Assembly: GCA_021740905.1 (NCBI GenBank)
Contig: JAIOYV010000036.1
Location: forward strand, 1-61,318
Length of the DNA: 61,318 nt
Direction of reading: 5' to 3'
Source: Bacteroidales bacterium
GTDB taxonomy: Bacteria; Bacteroidota; Bacteroidia; Bacteroidales; M50B96
In this document: in pieces, positions 1 through 9,083 of the stretch
Position numbering within the stretch: position 1 is the stretch's first letter
How the letters are laid out: each line of letters opens with the position of its first letter
Translations under genes and position numbers: made by a program
Notes under the pieces: generated by a model
Told to the model about the DNA's origin: nothing
What the model saw: only the letters and a program-made list of their open reading frames with translations
The model's database searches: none

Positions 1-2
1 CC

Positions 3-143
3 CATATCCTGATAATGAAAAACAGCGCTGGCCAGGTATATTGGCCGGCCTGGAATTTGGATGCCATCGAAACCCTGTACCCAGGAAAGGGCTACCATTT
101 AAAAATGGCTGTACAGGATACGCTTGTTTACCCAAAGAATTGA
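3..143 (+). CDS. C-terminal fragment of a secreted Bacteroidetes protein (5' end outside window)
   Basis: An open frame runs from the window edge to TGA at 141-143, giving 46 residues. The reading contains VYWPAWNLDAIETLYPGKGY and then HLKM. This matches a module found twice in the 1457-residue T9SS protein at 21996-26369 (FKDEDGKVFWPAFNINLIG, then LKPGKGYKVKV). The fragment is therefore probably the end of another exported protein carrying this module. No T9SS sorting tail follows the stop, so the gene either ends here naturally or is truncated. The downstream frames give no continuation that I recognise. The match is my own reading of the two sequences; function is unknown. Confidence 0.55.
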   Translation, partial: HILIMKNSAGQVYWPAWNLDAIETLYPGKGYHLKMAVQDTLVYPKN

Positions 144-329
144 TTACAGCCTTTCCTACTGGTATCCTGTTGCGAACTAACCTGTGGCACAGGTTTTAAT
201 CAATCTCTGCCGCGTACTCCGTACACTCAAATCAACCAATGTCTACGGATTCTAATGTGATACCATTTTGTAGGGTAGGATCAAAACGGGACCAGTGAAG
301 TTCTATTTAGTTGAAGTCAAACATGGTAA

Positions 330-360
330 TTTGAAATATGAGAATTTTGGCTTAGATTTG
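330..360 (+). promoter_or_regulatory. Bacteroidetes-type promoter of the toxin-antitoxin operon
   Basis: TTTG (330-333), a 19-bp spacer and TAGATTTG (353-360) match the Bacteroidetes vegetative consensus TTTG-N19-21-TAnnTTTG in full. Transcription would start near 366, leaving a leader of about 20 nt before the antitoxin ATG at 388. Confidence 0.6.
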
Positions 361-387
361 TGTAAATAATGATTATAGATTAATGCT

Positions 388-621
388 ATGGATGTATCAA
401 GTGATATTGTAATTGAAGATGCTCTTTCTTTACCGGCGGATATCCGGATTAATTTAATTGAAAAATTGATTCAAAGCCTTAACCTTCCAATAAATAGTGA
501 GATTGACATGCTTTGGAGCGAAGAAGCAGAACGACGTGTAGAACAAATCAAGGAAGGCAAAGCAAAACTTATCACTGGAAAAGAAGTGTTTGCAAAAATC
601 ACTTCAAAGTATCAAAAATGA
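388..621 (+). CDS. Antitoxin of a type II toxin-antitoxin pair (addiction module component family)
   Basis: A 77-residue protein that resembles the short helical addiction-module antitoxins paired with RelE/ParE toxins. Typical features are the N-terminal segment ALSLPADIRINLIEKLIQSL, a W in the middle (LWSEEAERRVEQI) and a lysine-rich C-terminal part that would wrap the toxin. The stop overlaps the toxin start in an ATGA arrangement, so translation is coupled. Antitoxins of this kind usually repress their own promoter. A full-consensus promoter lies at 330-360. The family call rests on sequence pattern and on the toxin next door. Confidence 0.75.
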   Translation: MDVSSDIVIEDALSLPADIRINLIEKLIQSLNLPINSEIDMLWSEEAERRVEQIKEGKAKLITGKEVFAKITSKYQK

Positions 622-911
622 AATTCTTTTTTCATGAATTAGCTGAGGAGGAATTTCTCAACACAATTGAATACTATGAGGGTTGCCGGACAGGATTAGG
701 ATTAGAGTTTACACAAGAAGTCAATGATACTATAAAACGAATCATCCAGTTTCCCGAAGCCTGGTCGGCCATGTCAAAGAATACCCGCCGATGTCTCATC
801 AATCGTTTTCCCTTTGGTATTATTTATCAAGCTACAACACATAACATATATATTATTGCAGTAGCTGACCTTCGTCGTAAACCTGGATATTGGCAGGTTA
901 GGCTAAAATAG
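618..911 (+). CDS. RelE/ParE-family toxin
   Basis: I take the start at ATG 618, which overlaps the antitoxin stop; a longer frame from 513 reads through the antitoxin gene and is not credible. The 97-residue product has the usual RelE/ParE layout: N-terminal FFHELAEEEFLNTIEYYE, then GLGLEFTQEV, a conserved R-R-C-L pair, FPFGIIYQ, and a C-terminal strand IIAVADLRRKPGYW. Members of this superfamily are either ribosome-dependent mRNA interferases (RelE) or gyrase inhibitors (ParE); the sequence alone does not say which. It is co-transcribed with the antitoxin at 388-621. Confidence 0.8.
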   Translation: MKFFFHELAEEEFLNTIEYYEGCRTGLGLEFTQEVNDTIKRIIQFPEAWSAMSKNTRRCLINRFPFGIIYQATTHNIYIIAVADLRRKPGYWQVRLK

Positions 912-1025
912 GATAGCCTCCGCTTAGAATACCTAAAACCCACAAGGATGGGGATCCAACATAAACTATGGATAATATATTTTGCAGTGTCAAATTTGAA
1001 CAATTTGTGCTTTATATCCTATCCC

Positions 1026-2042
1026 CTATAAGATATTCACTTCGGTCTCTAAAATAATTCGAAATTCTTCTTCAACCGAAACTTTAATTTTATTTGAAAA
1101 ATCAGCAATTTCAGCCCCTGTAGCATTTCCATGATTCACCAATACCAGTGCTTGTTTTTCATGTACACCGGCATTGCCAATTCTTTTGCCTTTCCAGCCA
1201 CATTGCTCGATCAACCAACCGGCGGCCAACTTTACCCTTTCGCTTTCGGCTGGGTAGTTCGGCATGTTGGGGTAGGTTTTTAAAAGGGAACCTGCCTTTT
1301 TCGCAGGTACAACCGGGTTCTTGAAAAAGCTACCGGCATTGCCCAGAACAGCCGGGTCGGGCAATTTGCTTTGGCGGATGTTGATTACCGCTTGACGTAG
1401 ATTTTTTAAATTGATATCAGGAAATTGAGCCAGTTCATCTTTAATAGTTCCGTAGGAAAAATTGAGTTGCCCCTGTTTCTGTAATCTAAAAAAGACTTCT
1501 GTGATGATAAACTTTCCCCGTAGTTCGGTTTTGAAAATGCTCGACCGGTACCCGAAGTTGCAATCATTCTTTGCGAACCATTTCTCGTTGCCAGTTCCGA
1601 TGTCGATGGCCTTTACTTTTTCGATTACCTGGCAAACCTCCACACCATACGCACCGATATTCTGAATAGGAGATGCCCCCACATTTCCAGGGATCAGTGA
1701 AAGGTTTTCTACACCATAATAAGAATGGTCGACCGCCCAGGCTACAAAATCATCCCACTCCTCTCCTGCCCTAACCTGCACCAGCACATTTTCTTCATTC
1801 TCTTCAACAATGCTTATACCCTTATTCTGTGGATGAATAATAGTTCCCTCAAAATCTTTGGTAAAAAGAACATTGCTGCCACCGCCAAGAATGAAAAAGG
1901 GCTGCGGGTTTTTCTTTAAAGTGTGTAAGAAATCAAGAAGTTCATGCTCTTCTGAAAAACTAAAATATTGTTTGACGAAGGCATCAATCCCAAAAGTGTT
2001 GAGGTTTTTTAATGGGAAGTTGTGGTGTAGTTTTTTCATCAT
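1026..2042 (-). CDS. murB: UDP-N-acetylmuramate dehydrogenase (UDP-N-acetylenolpyruvoylglucosamine reductase)
   Basis: MurB reduces UDP-GlcNAc-enolpyruvate to UDP-MurNAc with NADPH and FAD, the second committed step of peptidoglycan precursor synthesis in the cytoplasm. The 338 residues fit the long type I (E. coli-like) form. Visible landmarks are the N-terminal NTFGIDA, the FAD-binding [11 protein letters not shown], the signature [20 protein letters not shown], and the catalytic serine loop [10 protein letters not shown]. The N terminus starts MM, so translation may begin at 2042 or 2039. The gene stands alone, convergent with the toxin gene and about 175 bp downstream of the outer-membrane-type gene at 2218. 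Confidence 0.95.
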   Translation of the reverse strand: MMKKLHHNFPLKNLNTFGIDAFVKQYFSFSEEHELLDFLHTLKKNPQPFFILGGGSNVLFTKDFEGTIIHPQNKGISIVEENEENVLVQVRAGEEWDDFVAWAVDHSYYGVENLSLIPGNVGASPIQNIGAYGVEVCQVIEKVKAIDIGTGNEKWFAKNDCNFGYRSSIFKTELRGKFIITEVFFRLQKQGQLNFSYGTIKDELAQFPDINLKNLRQAVINIRQSKLPDPAVLGNAGSFFKNPVVPAKKAGSLLKTYPNMPNYPAESERVKLAAGWLIEQCGWKGKRIGNAGVHEKQALVLVNHGNATGAEIADFSNKIKVSVEEEFRIILETEVNIL

Positions 2043-2051
2043 TATCTATTT

Positions 2052-2073
2052 TTTGGCTTTGGCTGTTGGCTAT
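2052..2073. repeat. Short heptameric repeat (TTGGCTN)
   Basis: Three successive 7-mers of the type TTTGGCT/TTGGCTG/TTGGCTA sit between murB and the gene at 2218. This is the smallest of several intergenic runs in this window that share a 7-bp period but not a sequence. Confidence 0.4.
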
Positions 2074-2217
2074 TAGGTGTATTTTTAAGATGCTACGGGT
2101 GAACTTACCTGCATTTATTCCCCCCTCTTATTCTCCCAGGGGGAGACATCCTTTGCATGCTATAAGGTAAATGAAAACCTTTTTCCCTTTCAATCTCATT
2201 CAATCTAAATCTCCAAT

Positions 2218-3180
2218 CTAAGGCATATACTGTAACCCAAAACTAAAACTACTATATGCAAAATCGTGCAAACCCTGTTGAAACTGAAATTTCAAGTTCA
2301 GTTTTTCAAAACTCTTCAACAAAATAAGGCGGTACACCAAAGGTTGATCGCCACCATATATATAGGGTTTCTCCGAACCTCTTACAACCGGCTCGTCTTT
2401 CCAGCTAATATAGCCCAGATACCCACAAAGTTGATTGTTGATTTCCAACGAGTTTTTGTTCATCTGAAAACCCAAACCATAGCTTGGGGCATCGTTTTGC
2501 AGGTAATCGTCGAGGTTGGTTTGCCAATTGTAAAAACCCAGCGAGGTATACCAGCGAATTTTATCGAGAAAAGCAGGGCTTCGTGTATCCTTGCCAAAAT
2601 TGAGGTTAAAATAATAGGCAGGATGATCGGTAAACCTTGCATCATCTAAACCACCACCCGAAGTGGTTTTGCAAAACATCTCTAGGGTGAGGTCAGGAAA
2701 TCTTTCGCGGTCTTTCACCAATTGAATGGTGGTACCAAAAAACAGATCGCCTACCACAATCCCTTCGGGCTTGGTATTTCTTAGTTTTCGCTCGTTCCTT
2801 ACCTCAGCCGAAATTTTATAATACTCGACCTGCACCATGTAAAATTCCACGGCAACTCGGTTATTGGCAAAAGGATGATAATAACGCAAAGCCAGGTCGA
2901 GCGTGTTGTCACCATTTGAAAAATGCCCCTCGCCCAAACATTCAAAATAAGCCTTACGTTGGACAAGGCCATTTCTCAATTCGGGTACGGGCAGTGCATT
3001 TGGGCCAAAATAGCCGGGCGACATAATCAGGTAATTTGTCCAGTGGGTCACACCATTCCATGCAACAAGATCGTTCCACGAATAGCCATAGTCCTGGGCT
3101 ATTGTTTGAAATGGAAAAAGAAATATCCACAAAACAATCAGTACTACTGAGCTATTTTTTTGGTATTTATTTCTGATCAT
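2218..3180 (-). CDS. Exported beta-rich protein, probably outer membrane; function unknown
   Basis: The ATG at 3180 gives 320 residues; a TTG two codons upstream is less likely. A signal peptide is clear: basic start MIRNKYQKN, hydrophobic VVLIVLWIFLFPFQ, cleavage after TIAQ. The mature part is rich in alternating aromatic strands and ends FSFGLQYMP; such beta-strand endings are common in outer membrane barrels. I see no enzyme motif. It lies just 3' of dnaA on the same strand, separated by a strong terminator at 3239-3270, so it is likely transcribed independently. I do not recognise the family with certainty. Confidence 0.7.
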   Translation of the reverse strand: MIRNKYQKNSSVVLIVLWIFLFPFQTIAQDYGYSWNDLVAWNGVTHWTNYLIMSPGYFGPNALPVPELRNGLVQRKAYFECLGEGHFSNGDNTLDLALRYYHPFANNRVAVEFYMVQVEYYKISAEVRNERKLRNTKPEGIVVGDLFFGTTIQLVKDRERFPDLTLEMFCKTTSGGGLDDARFTDHPAYYFNLNFGKDTRSPAFLDKIRWYTSLGFYNWQTNLDDYLQNDAPSYGLGFQMNKNSLEINNQLCGYLGYISWKDEPVVRGSEKPYIYGGDQPLVYRLILLKSFEKLNLKFQFQQGLHDFAYSSFSFGLQYMP

Positions 3181-3238
3181 GATCAAAATCTTTTTTGCCC
3201 TTATATGCCAATTCGTTTATGTATGCCCTTTTGAATGT

Positions 3239-3270
3239 AAAAAGCAGACCTCTTACGAAACCTGCTTTTT
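3239..3270 (-). terminator. Intrinsic terminator of dnaA
   Basis: A perfect 9-bp stem AAAAAGCAG / CTGCTTTTT with a 14-nt loop lies 22 bp beyond the dnaA stop. The stem ends in a T run in either direction, so it could act bidirectionally. Confidence 0.75.
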
Positions 3271-3291
3271 ACCTGTACTATCTTACATCAA

Positions 3292-4722
3292 TTATGAAAG
3301 TAAATTTCTCTCTATCTCTCGCACATCACCCTTAAACTTCTTATCCGTTTCCATCAGGTTTGTTACCGTGCGGCAAGCATGTAGCACGGTGGCATGGTCT
3401 TTCCCGCCAATCTGCACACCAATGGTCGACAACGAATGTTTGGTCATCCCTTTTGAGAAAAACATGGCAATCTGCCGAGCTTGCACAATTTCCCTTTTGC
3501 GGGTTTTCTCCTGGAGCGATTCGAGTGGCAACTGAAAATATTCGCACACCACTTTTTGGATATAGTCGATCGAGATTTCCCTCTTCGAGCTTTTTATCAG
3601 TTTCTCGATAAGGTCTTGTGCCAGATCGAGTGTAATTTCTTTTTTGTTGAGGGTCGATTGGGCAAGCAGAGAAATAAGCGCGCCTTCCAATTCCCTTACA
3701 TTGTTTTTAATGTGTGTGGCAACAAATTCGAGGATATCATCTTTCAATTCTATGCCGTCGTTGTATGTCTTTTTCTTTAGGATTTTAATGCGGGTTTCAA
3801 AATCGGGCACCTGTAGATCGGCAGACAAACCCCACTTAAAGCGGGAAATAAGTCGTTGCTCGATACCTTCCAATTCAACTGGCGACTTATCCGAGGTAAG
3901 GATCAATTGCTTTTTCGATTGATGCAAATGGTTGAATATCTGGAAAAAGGTTTCCTGTGTTTTTTCTTTTCCGGCAAACTCATGAACATCATCCAATATC
4001 AACACATCGATCATCTGATAAAAGTGAAGAAAATCGTTGGCATTGTTGTTCCGAACAGCATCTACAAATTGTGTCCTAAACTTTGTGGCGGCTACATACA
4101 ATACAGTTTTGTCGGGGAATCTCTCTTTTACTTCGATGCCAATAGCTTGCGATAAGTGGGTCTTGCCCAGGCCGGAATCGCCATACAAAAAAAGTGGGTT
4201 AAAGGCTGTCCCGCCCGGCTCGCTGGCCACAGCATAGCTAGCCGACCGTGCCAGTTTGTTGCAATCGCCCTCGATAAAATTGCTGAATGTGTGATCGGGG
4301 TTTAACTGAGGTGAAATCTCCAGTTTTTTAAGGCCGGGAATGATGAAAGGGTTTTTGATCACATTCTCGTCCGAATTGATGGGTAGGGAAATTGGTCTGT
4401 TGGTCAAGCCCGAACTATTTTTGGTCGGGATCTTCAAAGTATAAGGTTTTTTATTTGATAAGCTGTTGTTTTCCACAACAATATTGTATTCGAGCTTACC
4501 CTCAGGGCCCAATTGTTGACGGATGGTTTTTCGAAGAATGTCGATGTATTGTTCTTCGAGATATTCGTAGAAAAATGGACTTGGAACTTGGATCGTCAAT
4601 ATTTTGTTCTCCAGCTTGATTGGAATTATGGGTTCGAACCATGTTCTGAAGCTTATAGACGGAACATTGTCCTTTATGATGCTGAGACAATTATGCCATA
4701 CCTCTTGATACCTTTTGTGCAT
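3292..4722 (-). CDS. dnaA: Chromosomal replication initiator protein DnaA
   Basis: A 476-residue AAA+ ATPase that binds DnaA boxes at oriC and opens the DNA. Domain I is at the start (HNCLSIIKDNVPSISFRTWF). A variable linker follows. Domain III carries Walker A GDSGLGKTHLSQA and Walker B VLILDDVHEF, with sensor motifs LTSDKSPVELEGI and RLISRFKWGL. The C-terminal DNA-binding domain contains the DnaA signature GGKDHATVLHACRTV. Length is normal for the family. No dnaN follows, as is common in Bacteroidetes. The 474-bp gap upstream (4723-5196) is AT-rich and carries DnaA-box-like sites. Downstream is a strong hairpin terminator. Confidence 0.97.
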   Translation of the reverse strand: MHKRYQEVWHNCLSIIKDNVPSISFRTWFEPIIPIKLENKILTIQVPSPFFYEYLEEQYIDILRKTIRQQLGPEGKLEYNIVVENNSLSNKKPYTLKIPTKNSSGLTNRPISLPINSDENVIKNPFIIPGLKKLEISPQLNPDHTFSNFIEGDCNKLARSASYAVASEPGGTAFNPLFLYGDSGLGKTHLSQAIGIEVKERFPDKTVLYVAATKFRTQFVDAVRNNNANDFLHFYQMIDVLILDDVHEFAGKEKTQETFFQIFNHLHQSKKQLILTSDKSPVELEGIEQRLISRFKWGLSADLQVPDFETRIKILKKKTYNDGIELKDDILEFVATHIKNNVRELEGALISLLAQSTLNKKEITLDLAQDLIEKLIKSSKREISIDYIQKVVCEYFQLPLESLQEKTRKREIVQARQIAMFFSKGMTKHSLSTIGVQIGGKDHATVLHACRTVTNLMETDKKFKGDVREIERNLLS

Positions 4723-5168
4723 TTTAAAGTTGATTAAAGTTTTTCGATAAATTGAAAAGCAAATTTTGTGAAAAAAAATGGGAAAAAAAAACTGTTCTGC
4801 TATTGCTATTTACATTTCCACTCTATTGTTTTTATTATCAACAGAATAAAATTTACATTTTTTTTACATTAACTTAACATAATGATAACCTGACGCTTAG
4901 TACACTTTTTTAGGCTTAAATAGGTGTATGGAAAGCCTTTACGGAAGGTACTAAAAGTATAAATTCATGTTGTTGGCAAGCCATCGAAAATTGGTAAATC
5001 AATCTAGTTACAAAAACCGCAAATAGTCCATTTTAGTATCTAGGGAAAGACAATATTGCGAGGAAGAGACCATTTCAACAGGGTATGAAGGCTGCTAAGT
5101 GCATCCATTTACAATCATTACTACCTTCTTCCGATAAAAAAGATGAGCGTTTGTGAATAGAGAAAAAA
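4723..5168. other. AT-rich gene-free region upstream of dnaA, weak oriC candidate
   Basis: No open frame is convincing here. It contains a TTATCAACA box (4835-4843), TGTGAAAAA (4767-4775, reverse of TTTTTCACA) and TGTGAATAG (5152-5160, one mismatch to TTWTNCACA). There is also a very AT-rich stretch around 4843-4880 that could melt easily. This is suggestive only: three loose matches in AT-rich DNA are not rare, and Bacteroidetes origins are not always beside dnaA. Confidence 0.3.
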
Positions 5169-5189
5169 AATGTGGGGAAACCCCACATT
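5169..5189 (-). terminator. Intrinsic terminator of rho
   Basis: The perfect stem AATGTGGGG, loop TTT, CCCCACATT, is followed on the minus strand by eight T residues. It starts 8 nt after the rho stop codon, so the gene for the Rho terminator ends at a Rho-independent terminator. Confidence 0.85.
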
Positions 5190-5196
5190 CTTTTTA

Positions 5197-7086
5197 TTAT
5201 CTGTCGTTCATCGAAATGAGGAACTCCTCGTTCGATTGTGTTTTTCGGAGCCGGTCTCGCATAAACTCCATGGCTTCCACCGATGTCATATCGGCAAGGA
5301 AATTACGCAGCACATACATCCTGTTGAGGAAATCCTTATCAAGCAACAAATCTTCGCGTCGTGTGCTTGAAGCCACAATATCGACGGCCGGGTAAACCCT
5401 TTTGTTCGATAGCTTGCGATCCAACTGCAATTCCATGTTGCCAGTCCCCTTGAATTCTTCAAAAATAACATCATCCATCTTCGAGCCGGTATCGGTAAGA
5501 GCAGTGGCAAGAATGGTCAACGATCCACCATCTTCGATATTCCGGGCAGCCCCAAAGAAACGCTTGGGTTTGTGCAAGGCATTGGCATCGACCCCGCCCG
5601 ACAAAACCTTGCCTGATGCTGGTGAAACTGTATTGTAAGCCCTGGCTAGACGGGTAATCGAGTCGAGCAAAATAACTACATCATGTCCGCTTTCAACCAA
5701 TCGTTTTGCTTTTTCGAGCACAATATTGGCCACTTTCACATGCCGGTCGGCTGGCTCGTCGAAGGTCGAAGAAATTACTTCTGCATCAACGCTCCGGGCC
5801 ATGTCGGTTACTTCTTCCGGGCGTTCATCAATCAAAAGGATCATTAAAAATACCTCTGGGTGGTTTGCAGCAATTGCATTGGCTACATCTTTCAACAGTA
5901 CTGTTTTACCTGTTTTCGGTTGGGCTACAATAAGTCCACGCTGCCCTTTGCCTATAGGGGCAAACATATCGACTACCCTCGATGATAAGTTGCTTCGGCT
6001 CCCGCCTGTCAAATTAAACTTTTCATTAGGGAAAAGTGGCGTGAGATGGTCGAATGGGATTCTATCGCGAACAACCTCAGGCTTTCTACCATTAATTTCA
6101 GCCACCTTGATGAGTGGAAAATACTTTTCGCTTTCTTTCGGGGGCCTTACGGTACCTTCTACAGTGTCGCCGGTTTTTAGTCCAAATAATTTGATTTGCG
6201 ATTGAGACACATAAACATCATCCGGCGAATTCAAATAATTATAGTCCGACGAGCGCAAAAAGCCATATCCATCTGGCATTATTTCGAGTACGCCTGAAGT
6301 GCTGACAATTCCTTCGAACTCATACGACTTATCGAATTTCCGTTCGGGCTGTGATTTTTCACTACTTACTGGTTCTGGTTTTTCAGGACTCGATACTTTG
6401 TCGGGAAGGGTTTCGACCGTCTTCTCTTCCGAAACTCCAACTACTGGCTTTTCATCCACTTTCGGAATTTCTTCCTTTGCGACAGGAGCTATTGTTTTTT
6501 CTTCGATCGAGGGAGCAACAGGAATTGTCACCTCTATATTTTCCTCCCTTTTCGGCCTTCCTCTTCTTCTGGGCTGAGGTTTAATTTCATCAGGATCGCT
6601 TACCTCTGAGGGTACACTTAGCTCTTTTGATTCGCTAACTACTTGTTGTGCGCTTCCTTCTTTGGGCTCAACAAAAACTTCAGGTTCTTGTGCCTCATCT
6701 GCATCACTTGACCCATGATACTTGCTGACAATTTCAACTTTCTCGGCTTTTTTGATTCTTTTTCTGCGTTGACGTGTTGGCTCTGTCGAATCTTCAGGAA
6801 CAGGCTCTTCTTCCTTGATAAGCTCTATTTCTTCAACAGGCTTTTTATTTTCAGAAACCACTTTTTTCTTCGGACCAGGTTTCTTCCTTGCACCAGGCTT
6901 TTTTGTCACAGGATCTTTTGTTTTCTCACTCTCTTTTTTTGAAGATGCCAGAATGGCCTGTTGATCAAGAATTTGATATATTACATCACTCTTGCTTAAT
7001 CCATCGGCATCTATAATGCCAATGCCCTTAGCGATTTCCCGAAGTTCGGAAACCAACTTTTGATTTAATTCAAGTATATCGTACAT
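5197..7086 (-). CDS. rho: Transcription termination factor Rho with long disordered insert
   Basis: Rho is a hexameric RNA-dependent ATPase that ends transcription. Residues 1-47 are the N-terminal helical domain ([14 protein letters not shown]). Residues about 50-270 are low-complexity, rich in P, E, K and R, with AT-hook-like RRRGRPKRE and KKPGPKKK tracts. An S1-like RNA-binding domain follows ([15 protein letters not shown]). Next is the RecA-type motor with Walker [29 protein letters not shown] and the Q/R loops near [15 protein letters not shown]. At 629 residues it is about 210 longer than E. coli Rho because of the insert. Similar inserts are known in gut Bacteroides Rho, where the disordered region drives phase separation. 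Confidence 0.97.
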   Translation of the reverse strand: MYDILELNQKLVSELREIAKGIGIIDADGLSKSDVIYQILDQQAILASSKKESEKTKDPVTKKPGARKKPGPKKKVVSENKKPVEEIELIKEEEPVPEDSTEPTRQRRKRIKKAEKVEIVSKYHGSSDADEAQEPEVFVEPKEGSAQQVVSESKELSVPSEVSDPDEIKPQPRRRGRPKREENIEVTIPVAPSIEEKTIAPVAKEEIPKVDEKPVVGVSEEKTVETLPDKVSSPEKPEPVSSEKSQPERKFDKSYEFEGIVSTSGVLEIMPDGYGFLRSSDYNYLNSPDDVYVSQSQIKLFGLKTGDTVEGTVRPPKESEKYFPLIKVAEINGRKPEVVRDRIPFDHLTPLFPNEKFNLTGGSRSNLSSRVVDMFAPIGKGQRGLIVAQPKTGKTVLLKDVANAIAANHPEVFLMILLIDERPEEVTDMARSVDAEVISSTFDEPADRHVKVANIVLEKAKRLVESGHDVVILLDSITRLARAYNTVSPASGKVLSGGVDANALHKPKRFFGAARNIEDGGSLTILATALTDTGSKMDDVIFEEFKGTGNMELQLDRKLSNKRVYPAVDIVASSTRREDLLLDKDFLNRMYVLRNFLADMTSVEAMEFMRDRLRKTQSNEEFLISMNDR

Positions 7087-7411
7087 AATTTTATTGATGA
7101 AATCTATTTTAGAAAGTCAATTGTAATTCTAATAATATTGAACTTTTGATTTTATTAGAGATGTCCACTAATGATTTTAATTGAAAAATTTTCCACCATG
7201 AATCCCCCCACATGAATCCTTTAAGCTGGAAATCGGTGGCAATTATACGGAAATTCAACAAATTATCAAAAAAAAAATAAAAAAAATGACAACTTATTTC
7301 ATAATGCGAAATATATACCTATTTTTAGCTAATAACGAAATAAACTATAAAATGAAATAAAGATAGGCATTCCAAGTGTAGGTATTTTACTGAACAGAAG
7401 AGGTTTTAGCA
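7087..7411. other. Divergent intergenic region between rho and rpoD
   Basis: This 325-bp AT-rich stretch separates two divergent essential genes and must hold both promoters. I see no full consensus promoter; TATTTTTA near 7320 is a near match on the plus strand. TTTTCCACC near 7190 is one base from a DnaA box. No small ORF or RNA gene is evident. Confidence 0.4.
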
Positions 7412-8275
7412 ATGAGGCAACTGAAAATTTCAAAACAAGTAACAAACAGAGAAACACCATCGCTCGACAAATATTTGCACGAAATAAGCAAGGTTGAGTT
7501 GATTAGTGCCGAGGAAGAAGTTGCTTTAGCCAAGCGAATAGCAACTAATGACAGTGCCGCCCTCGAAAGACTTGTAAAAGCAAATCTCCGGTTTGTCGTG
7601 TCGGTATCGAAGCAATACCAAAACCAGGGTCTTAGTTTACCCGATTTGATAAATGAGGGCAACCTGGGATTGATAAAAGCCGCGCGTAGATTTGATGAAA
7701 CGCGCGGATTCAAATTTATTTCTTACGCAGTTTGGTGGATCCGTCAATCTATACTACAAGCTTTAGCAGAGCAGGCCCGGATAGTTAGGTTGCCCCTAAA
7801 TAAAATTGGCTCAATCAATAAAATAAACAGAACCCTTTCATTGCTCGAACAAAAATACGAGCGTGAGCCAACCTATGAAGAAATAGCCAATGTATTGGAC
7901 ATTGCTCCACGAGAAGTAAAGGAGGCCCTTCGATATACAGGTAGACATGTTTCGATGGATGCCCCCCTTTCGTACGATGATGAAGGGAACATGTACGACA
8001 TACTGCTCAGTCTTGACAGCGATTCGCCCGATAAAGGCCTAATAAACGAAAGCCTGCAAAAAGAGATTGAAAGGGCCATCACCACACTAACTTATCGTGA
8101 GGCTTACATACTTAGGCATTACTTTGGCCTAAACGGCAGACGGCCTTCGACCCTTGAAGAAATTGGCGAGAACCTGGAACTTACTCGTGAGCGGGTGCGT
8201 CAGATCAAGGAAAGGGCCATCAAACGCTTAAAAAGTACTTCGCGAAGCAAAATCTTAAAGACTTACCTGGGATAG
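7412..8275 (+). CDS. rpoD: Primary RNA polymerase sigma factor (RpoD/SigA)
   Basis: A 287-residue sigma-70 factor lacking region 1.1, the normal form of the housekeeping sigma in Bacteroidetes, whose divergence explains the TAnnTTTG promoters of the phylum. Region 1.2 is [18 protein letters not shown]. Region 2 holds [38 protein letters not shown] and the -10-reading [15 protein letters not shown]. Region 3 is [14 protein letters not shown]. Region 4 has [12 protein letters not shown] and the helix-turn-helix [19 protein letters not shown]. The gene is divergent from rho. A 205-bp gap follows before the gene at 8481. Confidence 0.96.
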   Translation: MRQLKISKQVTNRETPSLDKYLHEISKVELISAEEEVALAKRIATNDSAALERLVKANLRFVVSVSKQYQNQGLSLPDLINEGNLGLIKAARRFDETRGFKFISYAVWWIRQSILQALAEQARIVRLPLNKIGSINKINRTLSLLEQKYEREPTYEEIANVLDIAPREVKEALRYTGRHVSMDAPLSYDDEGNMYDILLSLDSDSPDKGLINESLQKEIERAITTLTYREAYILRHYFGLNGRRPSTLEEIGENLELTRERVRQIKERAIKRLKSTSRSKILKTYLG

Positions 8276-8450
8276 AACAGGGTGTCAGGCATATTGTTCC
8301 CGTTTGATTACAGCCATTGAATATGAAACAATGTTGAAAATTGTTAAAATGCGGTGATGGAGTGATGGGCGGTAATTTGCAAATCTTTCCCCAATACTCC
8401 ATTCCTCCAGAAATCATAGAAGTTGATGAATAATTTGCAGGAAAAATAGA

Positions 8451-8458
8451 TAGTTTTG
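8451..8458 (+). promoter_or_regulatory. Candidate -7 element TAGTTTTG
   Basis: A full match to TAnnTTTG lies 22 bp before the ATG at 8481. No TTG lies at the expected 19-21 bp upstream, so the promoter call is moderate. Confidence 0.4.
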
Positions 8459-8480
8459 CAGGCAAATTGAGAAAATAATT

Positions 8481-8990
8481 ATGACAAAAAATATAAAACT
8501 AAACCAGGACATTGTCGCAGAATTGAAATCGGGCAACCCGGTGAAAGTTTCATCGGCTTTGGGCCGATTAAGAACAGATGGGAATGTAGCCTATTTATCC
8601 ATTATTTTTGATGAATTGCTGGAAACCGTTGATGATGTAATCAGAAAAAACATTTCAGGTTTCCTAAACGACCTAAAAGATCAGCAAGTGGTTGATTCCT
8701 TTATAGAGGCTATCCACGACCAAAAATATCAGGCTGTTTTACCCCTTTTGATTTCGGCCTGCTGGCAAAATGGGCTCGATTTTTCGGATCATGCCGAAAC
8801 ATTTGCTGGGGCTTTTATTAAAGGAAGTTTTATCGTTTCCATCGAAGCCTTCTCTGTTTTCGATAATATGGTGGATAGCATATCATTGGCCGAAAGAAAT
8901 AGTGTTTGCATGAAATTAAAATCGGCTTTGCCTGAAATGGAAATAGAAAAGCAAAAACTTGCTCGCGAGCTGATCAGTTTACTGTCATAA
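8481..8990 (+). CDS. Small helical protein, possibly HEAT-like; function unknown
   Basis: A 169-residue cytoplasmic protein with no signal peptide or membrane segment. It is predicted to be all-helical: repeated amphipathic segments such as LKSGNPVKVSSALGRLRTDG, IIFDELLETVDDVIRKNISG and VVDSFIEAIHDQKYQAVLPL resemble the paired helices of HEAT-type repeats. No catalytic motif is visible. It follows rpoD on the same strand but has its own candidate promoter. Proteins of this build usually mediate protein contacts; nothing here says with what. Confidence 0.65.
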   Translation: MTKNIKLNQDIVAELKSGNPVKVSSALGRLRTDGNVAYLSIIFDELLETVDDVIRKNISGFLNDLKDQQVVDSFIEAIHDQKYQAVLPLLISACWQNGLDFSDHAETFAGAFIKGSFIVSIEAFSVFDNMVDSISLAERNSVCMKLKSALPEMEIEKQKLARELISLLS

Positions 8991-8992
8991 AA

Positions 8993-9012
8993 AAGGGAGC
9001 TACGCCCCCCTT
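8993..9012 (+). terminator. Possible terminator between convergent genes
   Basis: A bulged hairpin, AAGGG.GC / GC..CCCTT, starts just past the stop at 8990 and is followed by CATTATTTTG. It would serve the gene at 8481. The stem is short and imperfect. Confidence 0.4.
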
Positions 9013-9083
9013 CATTATTTTGTTTGTAAGCTAGGTTTGATAAATCAATCAATTGTTAATCGACAATAATCAATTACCTGGCC

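Noticed and set aside
141-143. In-frame TGA at the end of the edge fragment as a second Sec codon
   Set aside because: The 40 codons after it show no redox motif, no sorting tail and no similarity to any domain; it is a plain stop.
513-617. Longer start of the toxin gene
   Set aside because: The extra part reads the antitoxin gene in another frame; ATG 618 gives the family's usual N terminus and the usual ATGA overlap.
2100-2150. Terminator CCCCCT/AGGGGG between murB and the gene at 2218
   Set aside because: The arms are short and no T run follows on the minus strand; support is too weak.
2460-2645. Antisense ORFs inside the outer-membrane-type gene and similar overlaps elsewhere
   Set aside because: They lie fully inside well-supported genes, lack start signals and show no protein-like pattern.
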